A stretch of DNA of 64,000 nt. It comes from Gammaproteobacteria bacterium. GTDB lineage: Bacteria > Pseudomonadota > Gammaproteobacteria > Ga0077536. Both the position numbers and the translations under genes were made by a program. Each line of letters opens with the position of its first letter. Within the stretch, counting starts at the first letter, position 1. The DNA lies in the NCBI GenBank assembly GCA_024235015.1, contig JACKNG010000007.1:226501-290500 (forward strand), given 5' to 3'. Below the pieces are notes generated by a model. The model had not been told where the DNA came from and did not search any database. It worked only from the letters and a program-made list of their open reading frames with translations. This document shows positions 11,219 to 20,575 of the stretch, one piece after another.

Positions 11219-12103
11219 TCAGCCGCCTCCGAGCGGCACGATCAAGGTTTCGGCGGTGTCTTCGATGACACGGCTGTACTCGTCGGCGCTGTTGGCAAAG
11301 GCGCCGACGATGACCTGGTCGATGCCGATGTCGGCGAAGCGCTTCACCTCGTCGAGGGTGATCGGGACGCCGATGCCGGTCGAGATCGCGTAGCTCAACT
11401 GCGCCGGGTCACGCCCTGCCGCCTCGGCGAAGCCACGGATGGTGGCGAGGTGCTGGCGCGCCGTGTCGACCGTCACGTTCACGCCCCACCAGCCATCACC
11501 GACCTCGCCCACGCGCTTGAGCGCCGCTTCGCTCTCGCCGCCGAAGATCAGCGGCGGGTGCGGGCGCTGCACCGGTTTCGGGTAGGAGCGCACCGCGTCG
11601 AAGGCGGCGAATTCGCCGTGGTGACTGCTCTCCCCTTGCGTCCAGCAGGCCCGCATGGCGGCGAGGTAGTCGCGGGTGCGCTGGGCGCGCCGCGCCCACG
11701 GGATCTGCAGCGCGTCGAACTCCTCGCGCAACCAGCCGATGCCGATGCCGAAATCGAAACGCCCGGCAGAGAGCTTGTCCAGGCTTGCCACCTCCTTGGC
11801 CATGATCAGCGGCTGGCGCTCGGGCACCAGGCAGATGCCGGTGCCGAGGCGGATGCGGCGGGTCACCGCGGCGGCATAAGTGAGCGCGAGGAAGGGATCG
11901 AGGAGGTCGACCTCCATGGTCGCGAACGGCATCACGCCGTCCTGGGTGTAGGGATACTTCGGGGCGTAGCGATCGAGCAGCACGATGTGCTCGGGCGCCC
12001 ACAGCGAGTGGTAGCCGCAGGCCTCGCTGCGGGTGGCGATGAGCGAGACGATGTCCGGCTCGGCCGAAAGCCCGGCGCCGATGCAGAAAAAGCCGATCTT
12101 CAT
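11219..12103 (-). CDS. LLM class (luciferase-like) flavin oxidoreductase
   Basis: A (beta/alpha)8 luciferase-like monooxygenase of 294 aa, probably using F420 or FMN. It begins MKIGFFCIGAG; further features are LWAPEHIVLLDRYAPKYPY, IRLGTGICLVPERQP, GRFDFGIGIGWLREEF and PVQRPHPPLIFGGES, all common to the family. The start is placed at this ATG because GGGGAGG precedes it by 6-8 nt; the open frame continues upstream without protein-like sequence. Such enzymes occur near CoA-ester genes in steroid, terpenoid and fatty-acid degraders. No substrate can be assigned. It is a single gene, divergent from the MFS gene. Confidence 0.88.
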   Translation of the reverse strand: MKIGFFCIGAGLSAEPDIVSLIATRSEACGYHSLWAPEHIVLLDRYAPKYPYTQDGVMPFATMEVDLLDPFLALTYAAAVTRRIRLGTGICLVPERQPLIMAKEVASLDKLSAGRFDFGIGIGWLREEFDALQIPWARRAQRTRDYLAAMRACWTQGESSHHGEFAAFDAVRSYPKPVQRPHPPLIFGGESEAALKRVGEVGDGWWGVNVTVDTARQHLATIRGFAEAAGRDPAQLSYAISTGIGVPITLDEVKRFADIGIDQVIVGAFANSADEYSRVIEDTAETLIVPLGGG

Positions 12104-12393
12104 GTGTTCCTCCCCTGGCCGCGCACGCAGCCTGACGTCGCTGGTCGACGGCACGCTAACCCAAGGGCGGGACGAGAGCCACCGCGGCTGCGCGCCCGTG
12201 AATGTCCTTCGCGTGTCGATACCACGTAACATGTGGCTTGGAGGAGAGCGGGGAAGGCCTTGAAAAGTGGGCTCACGAAAAGAGCAAGGGGCCCGGTCGA
12301 TTGTCGTACGAGAGGATGAAGCTGCCCCTGTTGCGCCCTGTTCGCCGCCTTCCCCCGGCCTCCGGCGCCCCGCAACCCTGAACACCGATCGAG

Positions 12394-13605
12394 ATGACCG
12401 CAAGCGATAAAGAAGGCGGCGCGAGCCACGCGCACCCACCCACCCCGCACGACGAAACCCGCTCCCTGCTGACCACCCCGTTCGTCCTCATCCTGCTGTC
12501 GACGGCGCTCTACGGCATGGCGTTCTCGGCCTACTTCCTCTTCCCCAAGTACATGGCCACCGTGTTCGCGGCCGATCCGGCGACCATCGGCGGCCTCAAC
12601 GCGGTGTCGATGTTCATGTCGGTGGTGTTCATGCCCATCGTCGGCGGTGCCGTCGATCGTCACGGGCGGCGGCGGTTCGCGACGCTCGGTGCGGTGGTGT
12701 TCTGCCTGGCCTGCCTCGGCTTTCTCGCCGTCGAGGAGGTCGGGCCCCTGATGTGGGTGCTGCGCTCGATGCAGGGGCTGGCCTTCACCCTGTTCTTCAT
12801 CTCGCTGTCGACCTTGGCCACCGACCTCGCGCCGCCGCGGCGCATGGGCCAGGCGATCGGCCTGTTCGGCGGGGTGATGATCTCGACCAATGCCCTCGGC
12901 CCCGCGTTTGCCGAATGGACCGCGCTGCACCATGGCTGGACCATGGTGTTCGCCGGCACCGCGGTCTCGTCCGCCCTCGCCGCCCTGCTCACCACCTGCA
13001 TCGCCGAACGGCCGCACCCGCAGGTCGACGAGGCGCCGACCTCGACGTGGGCCATCGTCACCCGCCCCGGGCTGCGGCGCGTGCTCCTCGTTGCCAGCCT
13101 CGCCGGCTGCGCCATGGGCACGGTGTTCACGTTCTACCAGCCATGGGCGCTCGACCGCGGCATCACCCACGTGTCGACCTTCCTGGTCGGCTTCGCCGGC
13201 TGCGCGATGTTCGTCCGTTTCGGCCTCGGCGGCCTGGCCGATCGGCTGGGGCGCCAGCGCGTGGCGACGGTCTCGCTGTTCTTCTACGTCGCCGCGCCCA
13301 TGTCACTGATCTGGGTCGACACCGTCGGCCTGCTCGTCGCTGGGTGCCTGCTCGGCCTGTCGCACGGCCTGTTCTTCCCCGCGCTCAACGCCGTCGCCCT
13401 GGACCATGCCGGCCTGCGCGAACGCGGCAAGGCCATGGCCGCCTACCACGGCGGCTTCAACATCGGCTTCGCCGGCGGCAGCTACGTGCTCGGTTTCGTC
13501 GCCGCCGCCTACGGCTACCCGGCGATCTTCACCGTCGCCGGGGTCGGCTGCGTGCTGGCCTTCGCCGTGCTGGCGACGGCGCCGCGCGCGCGTCATACGC
13601 ACTGA
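12394..13605 (+). CDS. MFS transporter
   Basis: Major facilitator superfamily inner-membrane transporter of 403 aa with about 12 predicted TM helices in two six-helix halves. A loop 2-3 signature is GGAVDRHGRRRFATLG (residues ~82-97), with a second-half counterpart GGLADRLGRQRVAT. The N-terminal ~28 residues are hydrophilic and contain several His. The start is uncertain: no strong ribosome site precedes this ATG. It is not linked to a regulator, being divergent from an LLM oxidoreductase and convergent with a CoA-transferase family gene, so export of a drug or metabolite versus uptake cannot be resolved. Confidence 0.9.
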   Translation: MTASDKEGGASHAHPPTPHDETRSLLTTPFVLILLSTALYGMAFSAYFLFPKYMATVFAADPATIGGLNAVSMFMSVVFMPIVGGAVDRHGRRRFATLGAVVFCLACLGFLAVEEVGPLMWVLRSMQGLAFTLFFISLSTLATDLAPPRRMGQAIGLFGGVMISTNALGPAFAEWTALHHGWTMVFAGTAVSSALAALLTTCIAERPHPQVDEAPTSTWAIVTRPGLRRVLLVASLAGCAMGTVFTFYQPWALDRGITHVSTFLVGFAGCAMFVRFGLGGLADRLGRQRVATVSLFFYVAAPMSLIWVDTVGLLVAGCLLGLSHGLFFPALNAVALDHAGLRERGKAMAAYHGGFNIGFAGGSYVLGFVAAAYGYPAIFTVAGVGCVLAFAVLATAPRARHTH

Positions 13606-13717
13606 GGCGGACCACGTCGCCGGGCATCGCGTCGGCGTGCTCGCAGCCGACGTAGCGAAGTTGACGATACCGGCCTGCGGCTAGTGCTTCGACTCGCGGC
13701 GGGCGACGATCCCGGGT

Positions 13718-13735
13718 GTTCGCGAGCCCGCGAAC
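13718..13735. terminator. Hairpin between convergent MFS and CoA-transferase genes
   Basis: A 7-bp inverted repeat (GTTCGCG/CGCGAAC) with a 4-nt loop in the 139-bp convergent gap. There is no U-tract, so function as a terminator is only suggested by position. Confidence 0.35.
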
Positions 13736-13744
13736 CCGACCGCC

Positions 13745-14887
13745 TCAGCCGATCGCGCCGGCCCTGCGCAACGCGGCGATCGCGGCGTCGTCGAAACCCC
13801 AGTCGGCCAGCGCTTCGTCGGTGTGCTGCCCGGGCTCGGGCGCGCCGCGCTGGAGGGTCGGGGCGGTGCGGCTGAAGCGCGGCGCCGGCGCCGGCTGCAC
13901 CACGCCGTCGAACTCGACGAAGGTGTTGCGCGCCTCGAGATGGGGATGCCGGGGTGCTTCGCTCATGGAAAGCACCGGCGCGAAGCACACCTCCTCGCCA
14001 TCCATCAGCGCGCACCATTCGTCGCGCGTGCGGGTCTTGAACACCGCGGCAAATCGCTCGCGCATCGCCGGCCAGTGTTCACGGTCTTCCTGCCCGGGCA
14101 GGCCCGCATCGGCGAGGCCGAGCAGTTCGAGCGTGCGGCGGTAGAACTTGGGTTCGTTGGAGCCGAGCGCGACGTGCCTGCCGTCGCTGGTCTCGTAGAC
14201 GTTGTAGTAGGGCGCGCCCGAGTCGAGGCGGTTCGAGCCGCGCTGGTCGACCCACAGGCCGCCGGCGAGCATGCCGTACATCAGGGACATCAACGAGGCC
14301 GCGCCGTCGACCATCGCCGCGTCGATGACCTGGCCCTGGCCACTGCGCTGGCATTCCAGCAACGCGCTGACCAGGCCGAGCGCGAGGTAGAGCGCACCGC
14401 CACCGAAATCGCCGGTGAGGTTGAGCGGCGGCACCGGCGGCCCGCCGGGCGAGCCGATGGCATGGAGCACGCCGGTCAGCGCGATGTAGTTGATGTCGTG
14501 GCCGGGCGCCTCGGCCAGCGGGCCGTCCTGGCCCCAGCCGGTCATGCGGCCGTAGACCAGGCGCGGGTTGGTGGCGAGGCAGTCGTCCGGGCCGATGCCG
14601 AGTCGTTCGGCGACGCCCGGGCGGAAGCCCTCGATGACGGCGTCGGCCGTGGCAACCAGCTCGTGCAGGGCGGTGATGGCCGCCGGCTTCTTCAGATCCA
14701 TCGCCACCGAGCGCAGGCCGCGGTGGAGCAGCATGTACTTCGGATCCATCGCCAGCACGCCCTCGTTGGCGACGATGCGGTCGATGCGGATGACGTCGGC
14801 GCCGAGGTCGGCGAGCAGCGCCGCGGCGAACGGCCCCGGGCCGATGCCGCCGAGTTCGATGATGCGGATGCCTGCCAATGGGCCCAT
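13745..14887 (-). CDS. Alpha-methylacyl-CoA racemase-like CoA-transferase family III protein
   Basis: CaiB/BaiF-fold enzyme of 380 aa. The opening LAGIRIIELGGIGPGPFAA with LLADLGADVIRIDR is typical. GHDINYIALTG carries the His, and VIDAAMVDGAAS the Asp, that form the acid/base pair of alpha-methylacyl-CoA racemases. This favours epimerisation of 2-methyl-branched acyl-CoA over CoA transfer. Racemases of this kind prepare branched side chains (pristanate, steroid) for S-specific acyl-CoA oxidation, which fits the other CoA-ester genes here. AGGGGG precedes the ATG, and a CATAGT -10-like box lies about 25 nt upstream. Confidence 0.88.
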   Translation of the reverse strand: MGPLAGIRIIELGGIGPGPFAAALLADLGADVIRIDRIVANEGVLAMDPKYMLLHRGLRSVAMDLKKPAAITALHELVATADAVIEGFRPGVAERLGIGPDDCLATNPRLVYGRMTGWGQDGPLAEAPGHDINYIALTGVLHAIGSPGGPPVPPLNLTGDFGGGALYLALGLVSALLECQRSGQGQVIDAAMVDGAASLMSLMYGMLAGGLWVDQRGSNRLDSGAPYYNVYETSDGRHVALGSNEPKFYRRTLELLGLADAGLPGQEDREHWPAMRERFAAVFKTRTRDEWCALMDGEEVCFAPVLSMSEAPRHPHLEARNTFVEFDGVVQPAPAPRFSRTAPTLQRGAPEPGQHTDEALADWGFDDAAIAALRRAGAIG

Positions 14888-15408
14888 GTATCCCCCTTGT
14901 CTGTAGAGCGACTATGGCCCGCACGTTTCCCGGCGTTCTGCGCGCGGCTGCGAACCGTCGCCCGGCAATGTACGCACGAACTCCGGCGTGTCGTTCGCAA
15001 TGACCGCCCGGATGGCCCGCGGCGAACGCGAGCGCCGTGGCCAGCCTCGTGTTACCCGCTTCGAACCCCCTGCGGCGGTACGGTTCGCTGAAGTCTGCTG
15101 GTCGCGTGCGCGTTCCTGAGCTTCAAGTTTCACGGCATCGAAGGTGTCACCCTCGGCGCCGCGCCGTCACCGACGTGCTCGACGGCTTCACGCCCAGCGT
15201 ACGCAATCGGTGCTCGTGGATCACGACTTCCCGGACGAGGGCCGGATTCGTGGCCGGCGAATCGTCCACGATGGAAACGCCGGTCGCTGCGCGCCCGCAC
15301 GGCCGCCCGGCAAGTCGACAGCGACCGCAGCCTGCTCTATGTTCGCGCAGTCCCGAGCGCCCGGCCGCCGGTGCCGTCCGTGCTCGCCAACCACCAGGGG
15401 AGGTTTCC
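14888..15408. other. 521-bp divergent intergenic region
   Basis: Separates the divergent racemase-like and second LLM genes. Open frames cross it on both strands, but none has a ribosome site and consistent protein character. One minus-strand stretch (about 15150-15290) reads GVSIVDDSPATNPALVREVV and could be a gene remnant. A -10-like CATAGT (minus strand, 14910-14915) is the only promoter signal seen. Confidence 0.4.
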
Positions 15409-16389
15409 ATGCATCCACCACGTTTCGGACTGTTCCTGTTGCCCGACGACGTCAAGATCGCCACCGAGGCGGCACGCCGCGCCGAGGGCGACGGCTTCTA
15501 CTCGGTCTCGGTCAACGATCACTTCTACTCGCCCTTCGGCGGCCCGCGCACGCCGCAGCTCGAATGCTTCACCGTGCTCACCGCGATGGCGATGGTGACC
15601 GAGCGGGTCAAGCTCGCGCCAGCCGTGGTGGCGGCGTCCTTCCGCACCCCGGCGCTGCTCGCCAAGTGCGCGACCACGCTGGACCATGCCAGCGACGGGC
15701 GGCTCATCCTCGGCCTCGGCGCCGGCTGGCAGGTCAGCGAGTACGAGGCCCACGGCTACCCCTTCCCGCCGGTGGCCCAGCGCGTGGAGGAACTCGGCGA
15801 GCAGATCCAGATCCTCAAGGCCCTGTGGACGCAGGACGAGCCGGCCTACGCCGGCAAGTACTTCCAGGTGAAGAACGGCGGCAACCTGCCGCTGCCGGTG
15901 CAGCGCCCGGGGCCACCGATCATGCTCGGCGGTTCGGCGCCGTCGATCCTGGCCCTGGCCGCAGCCGAGGCCAGCGTGCTCAACATCATCCCGCCGACCT
16001 CGAACGGCAAGGACTTCCCCAACGACCCGGTGGCCACGCGGCGCTTCGACATGAACGTGATGAAGAAGAAGATCGCGCGCCTGCACGAACTCGAACGTGA
16101 ACACGGCCGCAAGCCCGGCGACATCGAGCTCGGCGGCCTGCTGCTGCTCGGCATGTCGCGCGACGAGCACGACAGCGGCCTGCGCGACATGGCGCGTCAG
16201 CTCGGCTTCGACGACTACGAGGCTGCGCGGCGTGCGCCGGTCGCACTGCTCGGCACGCCGTCACAGGTGCGCGACACGCTCGAGGAACGCATCGCCGATA
16301 CCGGCGTGACCTATTACATGATGTTCGCCGCCAACGACGAGTCGTGGTCGCTGTTCGCCAAGGAGGTGCTGCCGCATTTCACGGGCTGA
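15409..16389 (+). CDS. LLM class flavin-dependent oxidoreductase
   Basis: Second luciferase-like monooxygenase, 326 aa. Visible are RFGLFLLPDDVKIATEAA at the N-terminus, FYSVSVNDHFYSPFGGPRTP, the flavin-site stretch GRLILGLGAGWQVSEYEAHGYPF and PVQRPGPPIMLGGSAPS. The ATG is set by a strong AGGGGAGG 6-8 nt upstream; the frame continues upstream but the extra sequence is not protein-like. The cofactor may be F420 or FMN and the substrate is unknown. It is monocistronic and ends at a hairpin terminator 17 nt past the stop. Confidence 0.9.
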   Translation: MHPPRFGLFLLPDDVKIATEAARRAEGDGFYSVSVNDHFYSPFGGPRTPQLECFTVLTAMAMVTERVKLAPAVVAASFRTPALLAKCATTLDHASDGRLILGLGAGWQVSEYEAHGYPFPPVAQRVEELGEQIQILKALWTQDEPAYAGKYFQVKNGGNLPLPVQRPGPPIMLGGSAPSILALAAAEASVLNIIPPTSNGKDFPNDPVATRRFDMNVMKKKIARLHELEREHGRKPGDIELGGLLLLGMSRDEHDSGLRDMARQLGFDDYEAARRAPVALLGTPSQVRDTLEERIADTGVTYYMMFAANDESWSLFAKEVLPHFTG

Positions 16390-16406
16390 GGTATTGGTGC
16401 GCGTGG

Positions 16407-16440
16407 CGCACCCGGCAGGCAGGGCCGGGTGCGTTCTTCC
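16407..16440 (+). terminator. Terminator of the second LLM gene
   Basis: A 10-bp perfect stem (CGCACCCGGC at 16407-16416 with 16424-16433), 7-nt loop, then TTCTTCC. Position and short U-rich tail fit intrinsic termination. Confidence 0.7.
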
Positions 16441-16922
16441 CGGCGCGGTCGGACGAGAAGAATCGACCTGACAAGGCGCGCCGACCGCCCCCGTCCTGCA
16501 CACCCCACGCGGGGCCAGCCCACCCTGCCTGGACCAGGGAGGCGAGCGGTTTGCCTCTCGTCCGGAGTGGCGGGCTGGCCGGAAACGTCGCGAGGACGGT
16601 CGCAGGCAAGCTGCGGGCGCGACGAGGGCCAGGGTGCGTGCGGATCGACGAGGACCGCAGGCGTGCACGCCAAGCCGCCCATGATCGCCGCAGGCGTGTT
16701 GCACCGGCCGGCCGGGAAAGCGTGCTCTTCCCCCGAAGAGGACCTGCCGACAGAGCGTCGTGGCCGGCACCCATCAGGCGTCCCACGACCGATTCCCGTG
16801 ACACGCGCGGCCTCGTGGTGCGCGGCCATCCAGCTTGATGGCCGCGAGATCGACTGCGGCGTCGCCGCCGCTACCTCCGGGCGGCGATTCCGCGGCGGCT
16901 TCTCCGTGGCCAGCGGGGTGGT
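16441..16922. other. 482-bp convergent intergenic region, no gene seen
   Basis: Lies between the LLM terminator and the stop of the convergent CoA-transferase gene. Open frames exist on both strands but are Arg/Pro/Gly-rich and lack ribosome sites. I see no conserved motif, tRNA or repeat beyond a short direct repeat of GCAGGCGTG (near 16656 and 16690). Confidence 0.5.
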
Positions 16923-18167
16923 TCAGATCACCCCCGCCGCGCGCAACGCCGCCAGCTCCTCGTCACCGAGGCCGAGCAATTCGCCGTAGACCGCCGCGTT
17001 GGCCGAGCCGAGCGCGGGCGCGGGTTCGTCGAACTGGGCGTGGCAGGCGGAGAAATGGATCGGCAGGCCCATGCCGGCGGCGCCCATCGGGCCGTGGACC
17101 GGATGCGCGAGGTCGACCACCGCGCCGCGGGCGCGCAGGCGGGGATCGTGCAGGACCTCGTCCGGGGTGCGTACCGGTGCACAGGGGATGCGGCGCCGTT
17201 CGTGCAGCTCGGCGACGATCTCGGCGGTGGTGTGTGCTGTGGTCCAGGCCTCGACGATGGCGTTGAGCTCGGCGGCGTGCTGCATGCGCGGACCGCGCGT
17301 GGCGAAACGCGGATCCTCGGCCAGCTCGGTGCGGCCGAGCACCTCGAGCAGGCCGCGGAACCACTCGGGCATCATCGCCGCGATGGCGACGTGGCCATCC
17401 TTGCTCGGGTAGACGCCGAAGGGCACCAGGCGGTCGTGGTAGTTGCCCGAGCGCCGCGCGTAGCCGGCCGCCTCGAAGACGTCGAAGTGTTCCTCGGCGA
17501 GCAGCGAGGCGAGGCAGTCGAGCATCGACACCTCGACGTGCTGGCCCTCGCCGCTGCGGCCGCGGTGGATCAGGGCGGCGAGGATGCCGTTGACGGCGAA
17601 CAGCGGCGCAACCAGGTCGGCGAACGGTACCCCGCAGCGTGTCGGCGGGCCGTCGGCGAAGCCGGTCACCTCCATCAGGCCGGAGAGCGCCTGCACGATG
17701 ATGTCCATGCCCTTCAGGCCCGGTACCACGCCGGGGTCGCCGAATGCGCTGATCGAGGCGTAGACGAGGCGCGGGTTGTGCGCCCGGAGCGTTTCGTAGC
17801 CGACGCCGAGACGCTTCGCCGTACCCTCGCTCATGTTCTCGACCACCACGTCGACCTCGCGCGCGAGCCGGTAGAGCAGTTCGCGGCCGCGTGCGTTCTT
17901 CAGATCGAGCGTGATGCTCCGCTTGTTGCGCGAGCGGTTGAGGTAGGAGATGGAGACGTCGTCCGGCGCGGCGACGCCGAAGTGGATGCCTTCGGCGCCG
18001 ACGAAGGGCGGGTTGGTGCGCGCGATGTCGCTGCCGCCCGGGGCCTCGACGCGGATGACCTCGGCGCCGAGGCCGCCGAGCAGCATGGTGCCGTAAGGGC
18101 CGGCCAGCGCGACGGTGAGATCGAGGACGCGGATGCCCTCGAGCGGGCGCATCATCGGGTTGGACAT
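16923..18167 (-). CDS. Family III CoA-transferase (CaiB/BaiF)
   Basis: CoA-transferase of 414 aa. It opens RPLEGIRVLDLTVALAGPYG with LLGGLGAEVIRVEAPGG. NRSRNKRSITLDLK is the CoA-binding strand-turn common in formyl-CoA and carnitine CoA-transferases. HVEVSMLDCLASLL carries the catalytic Asp, while the racemase His position reads GMDIIVQALSG, so transfer of CoA between acids is more likely than racemisation. The start chosen gives MSNPMMRPLEG; a start at the inner Met-Met is possible. It is a single gene, divergent from an epoxide hydrolase gene. Confidence 0.9.
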   Translation of the reverse strand: MSNPMMRPLEGIRVLDLTVALAGPYGTMLLGGLGAEVIRVEAPGGSDIARTNPPFVGAEGIHFGVAAPDDVSISYLNRSRNKRSITLDLKNARGRELLYRLAREVDVVVENMSEGTAKRLGVGYETLRAHNPRLVYASISAFGDPGVVPGLKGMDIIVQALSGLMEVTGFADGPPTRCGVPFADLVAPLFAVNGILAALIHRGRSGEGQHVEVSMLDCLASLLAEEHFDVFEAAGYARRSGNYHDRLVPFGVYPSKDGHVAIAAMMPEWFRGLLEVLGRTELAEDPRFATRGPRMQHAAELNAIVEAWTTAHTTAEIVAELHERRRIPCAPVRTPDEVLHDPRLRARGAVVDLAHPVHGPMGAAGMGLPIHFSACHAQFDEPAPALGSANAAVYGELLGLGDEELAALRAAGVI

Positions 18168-18298
18168 GGGCGAGGCTCGTGACGATCGATGAACGCGTAC
18201 TGTGCCATCAATACGCGCGCGGCAGGCCGAGCACCGGGTTCGAGATGACATTCGGCACCGTCCGCCGCGTCACCGGCGCGAGCCGGAGCAGGCGCACT

Positions 18299-18342
18299 GC
18301 CCACCACCTTGCTCGCTGCGTTTTTCACCCGCCTGCTAACCT
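18299..18342 (+). promoter_or_regulatory. Repeat-derived promoter of the epoxide hydrolase gene
   Basis: GCCCACCACCTTGCTCGCTG followed by CGTTTTTCACCCGCCTGC closely resembles one arm of the palindromic repeat at 58374-58411. It runs into TGCTAACCT, an extended -10 (TGn-TAACCT, hexamer 18337-18342). The ATG follows 33 nt after the hexamer. No -35 is needed for an extended -10 promoter. Confidence 0.5.
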
Positions 18343-18374
18343 GCGCGACGACCGCAACCACGAGACCGCTGACC

Positions 18375-19514
18375 ATGACCACCGCCATCACCCCCTTCCG
18401 CATCGCCATTCCGCAGCGCGCCCTCGACGATCTCGCCCAGCGCCAGGCGCTGACGCGCTGGCCGGAGCCCGAGGTGGTCGGGGACTGGAGCCAGGGCGTG
18501 CCGGCGGCGTGGCTCGAGCGGGTGTTCGATTACTGGCGGGACGATTACGACTGGCGCGCGCGCGAAGCGGCGCTCAACCGCTTCGACCATTTCACCACCT
18601 CCATCGACGGCCTCGACGTCCACTTCATCCACCAGCGCTCGCCGCACGGCGGCGCGCGGCCGCTGCTGATCACCCACGGCTGGCCGGGCTCGATCGTCGA
18701 GTTCCACAAGGTCATCGAGCCGCTGGTCGACCCGGTCGCGCACGGCGGCGAGGCTGCCGATGCCTTCCACGTCGTCTGCCCGAGCCTGCCGGGCTACGGC
18801 TTCTCGGGCAAGCCGGCCACGCCCGGCTGGGGGGTGGAGCGCATCGCCCGGGCGTGGGCGGCATTGATGGCGCGACTGGGCTACGCGAACTACCTCGCCC
18901 AGGGCGGCGATTGGGGTTCGGCCGTGACCCAGGTGCTCGGCTGGCAGGACGCCGCGCATTGCGCCGGCATCCACGTCACCCTGGCCATGAGCACCCGTCC
19001 GGCCATCGAGGGCGAGCCCACGCCGCAGGAGCAGCGCGCGCTCGACGGCCTGGCCTACTACCGCCAGTGGGATGCCGGCTATTCCAAGCAGCAGGCAACG
19101 CGGCCGCAGACGATTGGCTATGCCCTGACCGATTCACCGCTCGGCCAGGCCGCCTGGATCCTGGAGAAGTTCTGGGCCTGGACCGATTGCGACGGCGATC
19201 CCTTGAACGTGCTGTCCATGGACGAGCTCCTCGACAACCTCATGCTGTACTGGCTGACCGCCTCGGCGGCCTCGTCGGCGCGCCTCTACTGGCAGAGCTT
19301 CGGCCGGGTCGAGCGCAAGCCCATCGAGGTGCCGACCGGCGTCGCGGTATACCCGAAGGAGATCGTGCCGCCGGTGCGTAGCTGGATGGAGGCCGGTGAC
19401 TACCGCAACATCGTGCACTGGGCGGAGATGCCGCGCGGCGGCCATTTCGCCGCCTTCGAACAGCCCGCGGCCTACGTCGACGACGTGCGCGCCTGGGCAC
19501 GCAAGCTGCGCTGA
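18375..19514 (+). CDS. Epoxide hydrolase (alpha/beta hydrolase, EHN type)
   Basis: Alpha/beta-hydrolase of 379 aa with the N-terminal EHN domain (ITPFRIAIPQRALDDLAQR, residues ~5-110). The oxyanion-hole motif HGWPGS follows near residue 112, the nucleophile Asp in QGGDWGSAVTQ near 178, and the C-terminal catalytic His in RGGHFAAFEQP near 358. Such enzymes open epoxides of terpenes, juvenile-hormone-like lipids or aromatic alkenes to diols. The frame continues upstream of this ATG but there carries the promoter repeat rather than protein sequence. The downstream metallo-hydrolase gene is 129 nt away and has its own ribosome site. Confidence 0.92.
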   Translation: MTTAITPFRIAIPQRALDDLAQRQALTRWPEPEVVGDWSQGVPAAWLERVFDYWRDDYDWRAREAALNRFDHFTTSIDGLDVHFIHQRSPHGGARPLLITHGWPGSIVEFHKVIEPLVDPVAHGGEAADAFHVVCPSLPGYGFSGKPATPGWGVERIARAWAALMARLGYANYLAQGGDWGSAVTQVLGWQDAAHCAGIHVTLAMSTRPAIEGEPTPQEQRALDGLAYYRQWDAGYSKQQATRPQTIGYALTDSPLGQAAWILEKFWAWTDCDGDPLNVLSMDELLDNLMLYWLTASAASSARLYWQSFGRVERKPIEVPTGVAVYPKEIVPPVRSWMEAGDYRNIVHWAEMPRGGHFAAFEQPAAYVDDVRAWARKLR

Positions 19515-19643
19515 ACGACGGCGTTCCTGGCGCCGGCCGCTGGCCGGCGTTGCGGCGTGGGGCGCGAAGCCGCACACTCCGGACACCGCGCGATGGCCCA
19601 CCGTCGCTGCGGGTTGCCGTTCACTACACGAGGAGGAGCGCCC

Positions 19644-20501
19644 GTGAACCGCCTGAACCGAGTCCTGCATGCCGCCGTGGCCGCACTGGCCCTGAGTCTC
19701 GCCACCGTCCCGGCCGTGGCCGCAGACACCATCAAGCTCTACCAGGTCTCGAGCGGCACGCTCAAGCTCGACAAGGGTTATCTCACTGCCATGCGCGACG
19801 TCGGCAAAATAGTCGAAGTGCCGGTCGCCATGTACATCATCGATCACCCGCGCGGGCTGGTGGTCTACGACACCGGCAACAACGTCGCCGTGTCGGACGG
19901 CCAGTGCGAACGCCACTGGGGCAAGATGTGTGCCTCGTCCTACCCCACGCAGAAGCGCAACGACGTCATCGACAAGCAGCTCGAGAAGTTCGGCTACAAG
20001 ACCTCCGACGTGAAGTACCTGGTGCTGTCGCACATGCATCTCGATCACGCCGGCAACCTCGAGATGTTCCCCAACGCGACCGTCGTCGTGCAGAAGGACG
20101 AGATGAAGACCGCGTGGTGGCCGGAGAAGTACCAGCGCGGCGTCTTCGTGCTGGCCGATTACGACGACGCGCGGGATTTCAACTACATGGAACTGACCGG
20201 CGACTTCGACCTCTTCGGCGACGGCTCGGTGGTGGTGCTCGACACCAAGGGCCACACCCAGGGCCACCAGTCGCTGATGGTCAAGCTGAAGAACACCGGC
20301 ACCTTGCTGCTCGCCGGCGATGCCGTCTACACGCCGGAGAACGAGGCCGGGGTGATCCCCGGCATCACCTGGAACACCTACATGTCGATGGAATCGATCA
20401 ATCGCCTGAAGCGGCTGCGCGACGCCCACCAGGGCGAGCTGTGGTTCTCACACGGCGCCGAACAGTACGACCAGCACAAGCACGACGGCTACTACGACTG
20501 A
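19644..20501 (+). CDS. Exported N-acyl-homoserine-lactonase-like metallo-beta-lactamase-fold hydrolase
   Basis: Binuclear-zinc MBL-fold hydrolase of 285 aa with a Sec signal peptide (residues 1-~27, RVLHAAVAALALSLATVPAVAA). Zinc ligands are in LSHMHLDHAGN, GHTQGHQSLM, GDAVYTPE and SHGAEQ. Spacing and the loop RGVFVLADYDDARDF resemble the AHL-lactonase (AiiA/AttM) subgroup, so opening of a lactone is the best guess; the export signal is unusual for cytosolic AiiA. The GTG start is chosen because GAGGAGGAG lies about 5 nt upstream. The substrate is inferred only from fold subgroup. Convergent with the thiolase-like gene. Confidence 0.9.
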   Translation: MNRLNRVLHAAVAALALSLATVPAVAADTIKLYQVSSGTLKLDKGYLTAMRDVGKIVEVPVAMYIIDHPRGLVVYDTGNNVAVSDGQCERHWGKMCASSYPTQKRNDVIDKQLEKFGYKTSDVKYLVLSHMHLDHAGNLEMFPNATVVVQKDEMKTAWWPEKYQRGVFVLADYDDARDFNYMELTGDFDLFGDGSVVVLDTKGHTQGHQSLMVKLKNTGTLLLAGDAVYTPENEAGVIPGITWNTYMSMESINRLKRLRDAHQGELWFSHGAEQYDQHKHDGYYD

Positions 20502-20513
20502 CCGATCGTCGCG

Positions 20514-20537
20514 CGCCGGGCGACGAGGCGCCCGGCG
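20514..20537. terminator. Hairpin in convergent gap
   Basis: A 9-bp stem (CGCCGGGCG/CGCCCGGCG) and 6-nt loop in the 74-bp gap between the lactonase-like gene and the convergent thiolase-like gene. No U-tract follows. Confidence 0.45.
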
Positions 20538-20575
20538 TACCGGGACTTCGCCGTGATCGCGGCTGCCGACGTCAC

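Noticed and set aside
16344..16838. 164-codon plus-strand frame in the gap after the second LLM gene
   Set aside because: Begins inside the LLM gene in another frame, runs through its terminator and is low-complexity Arg/Pro/Ala.
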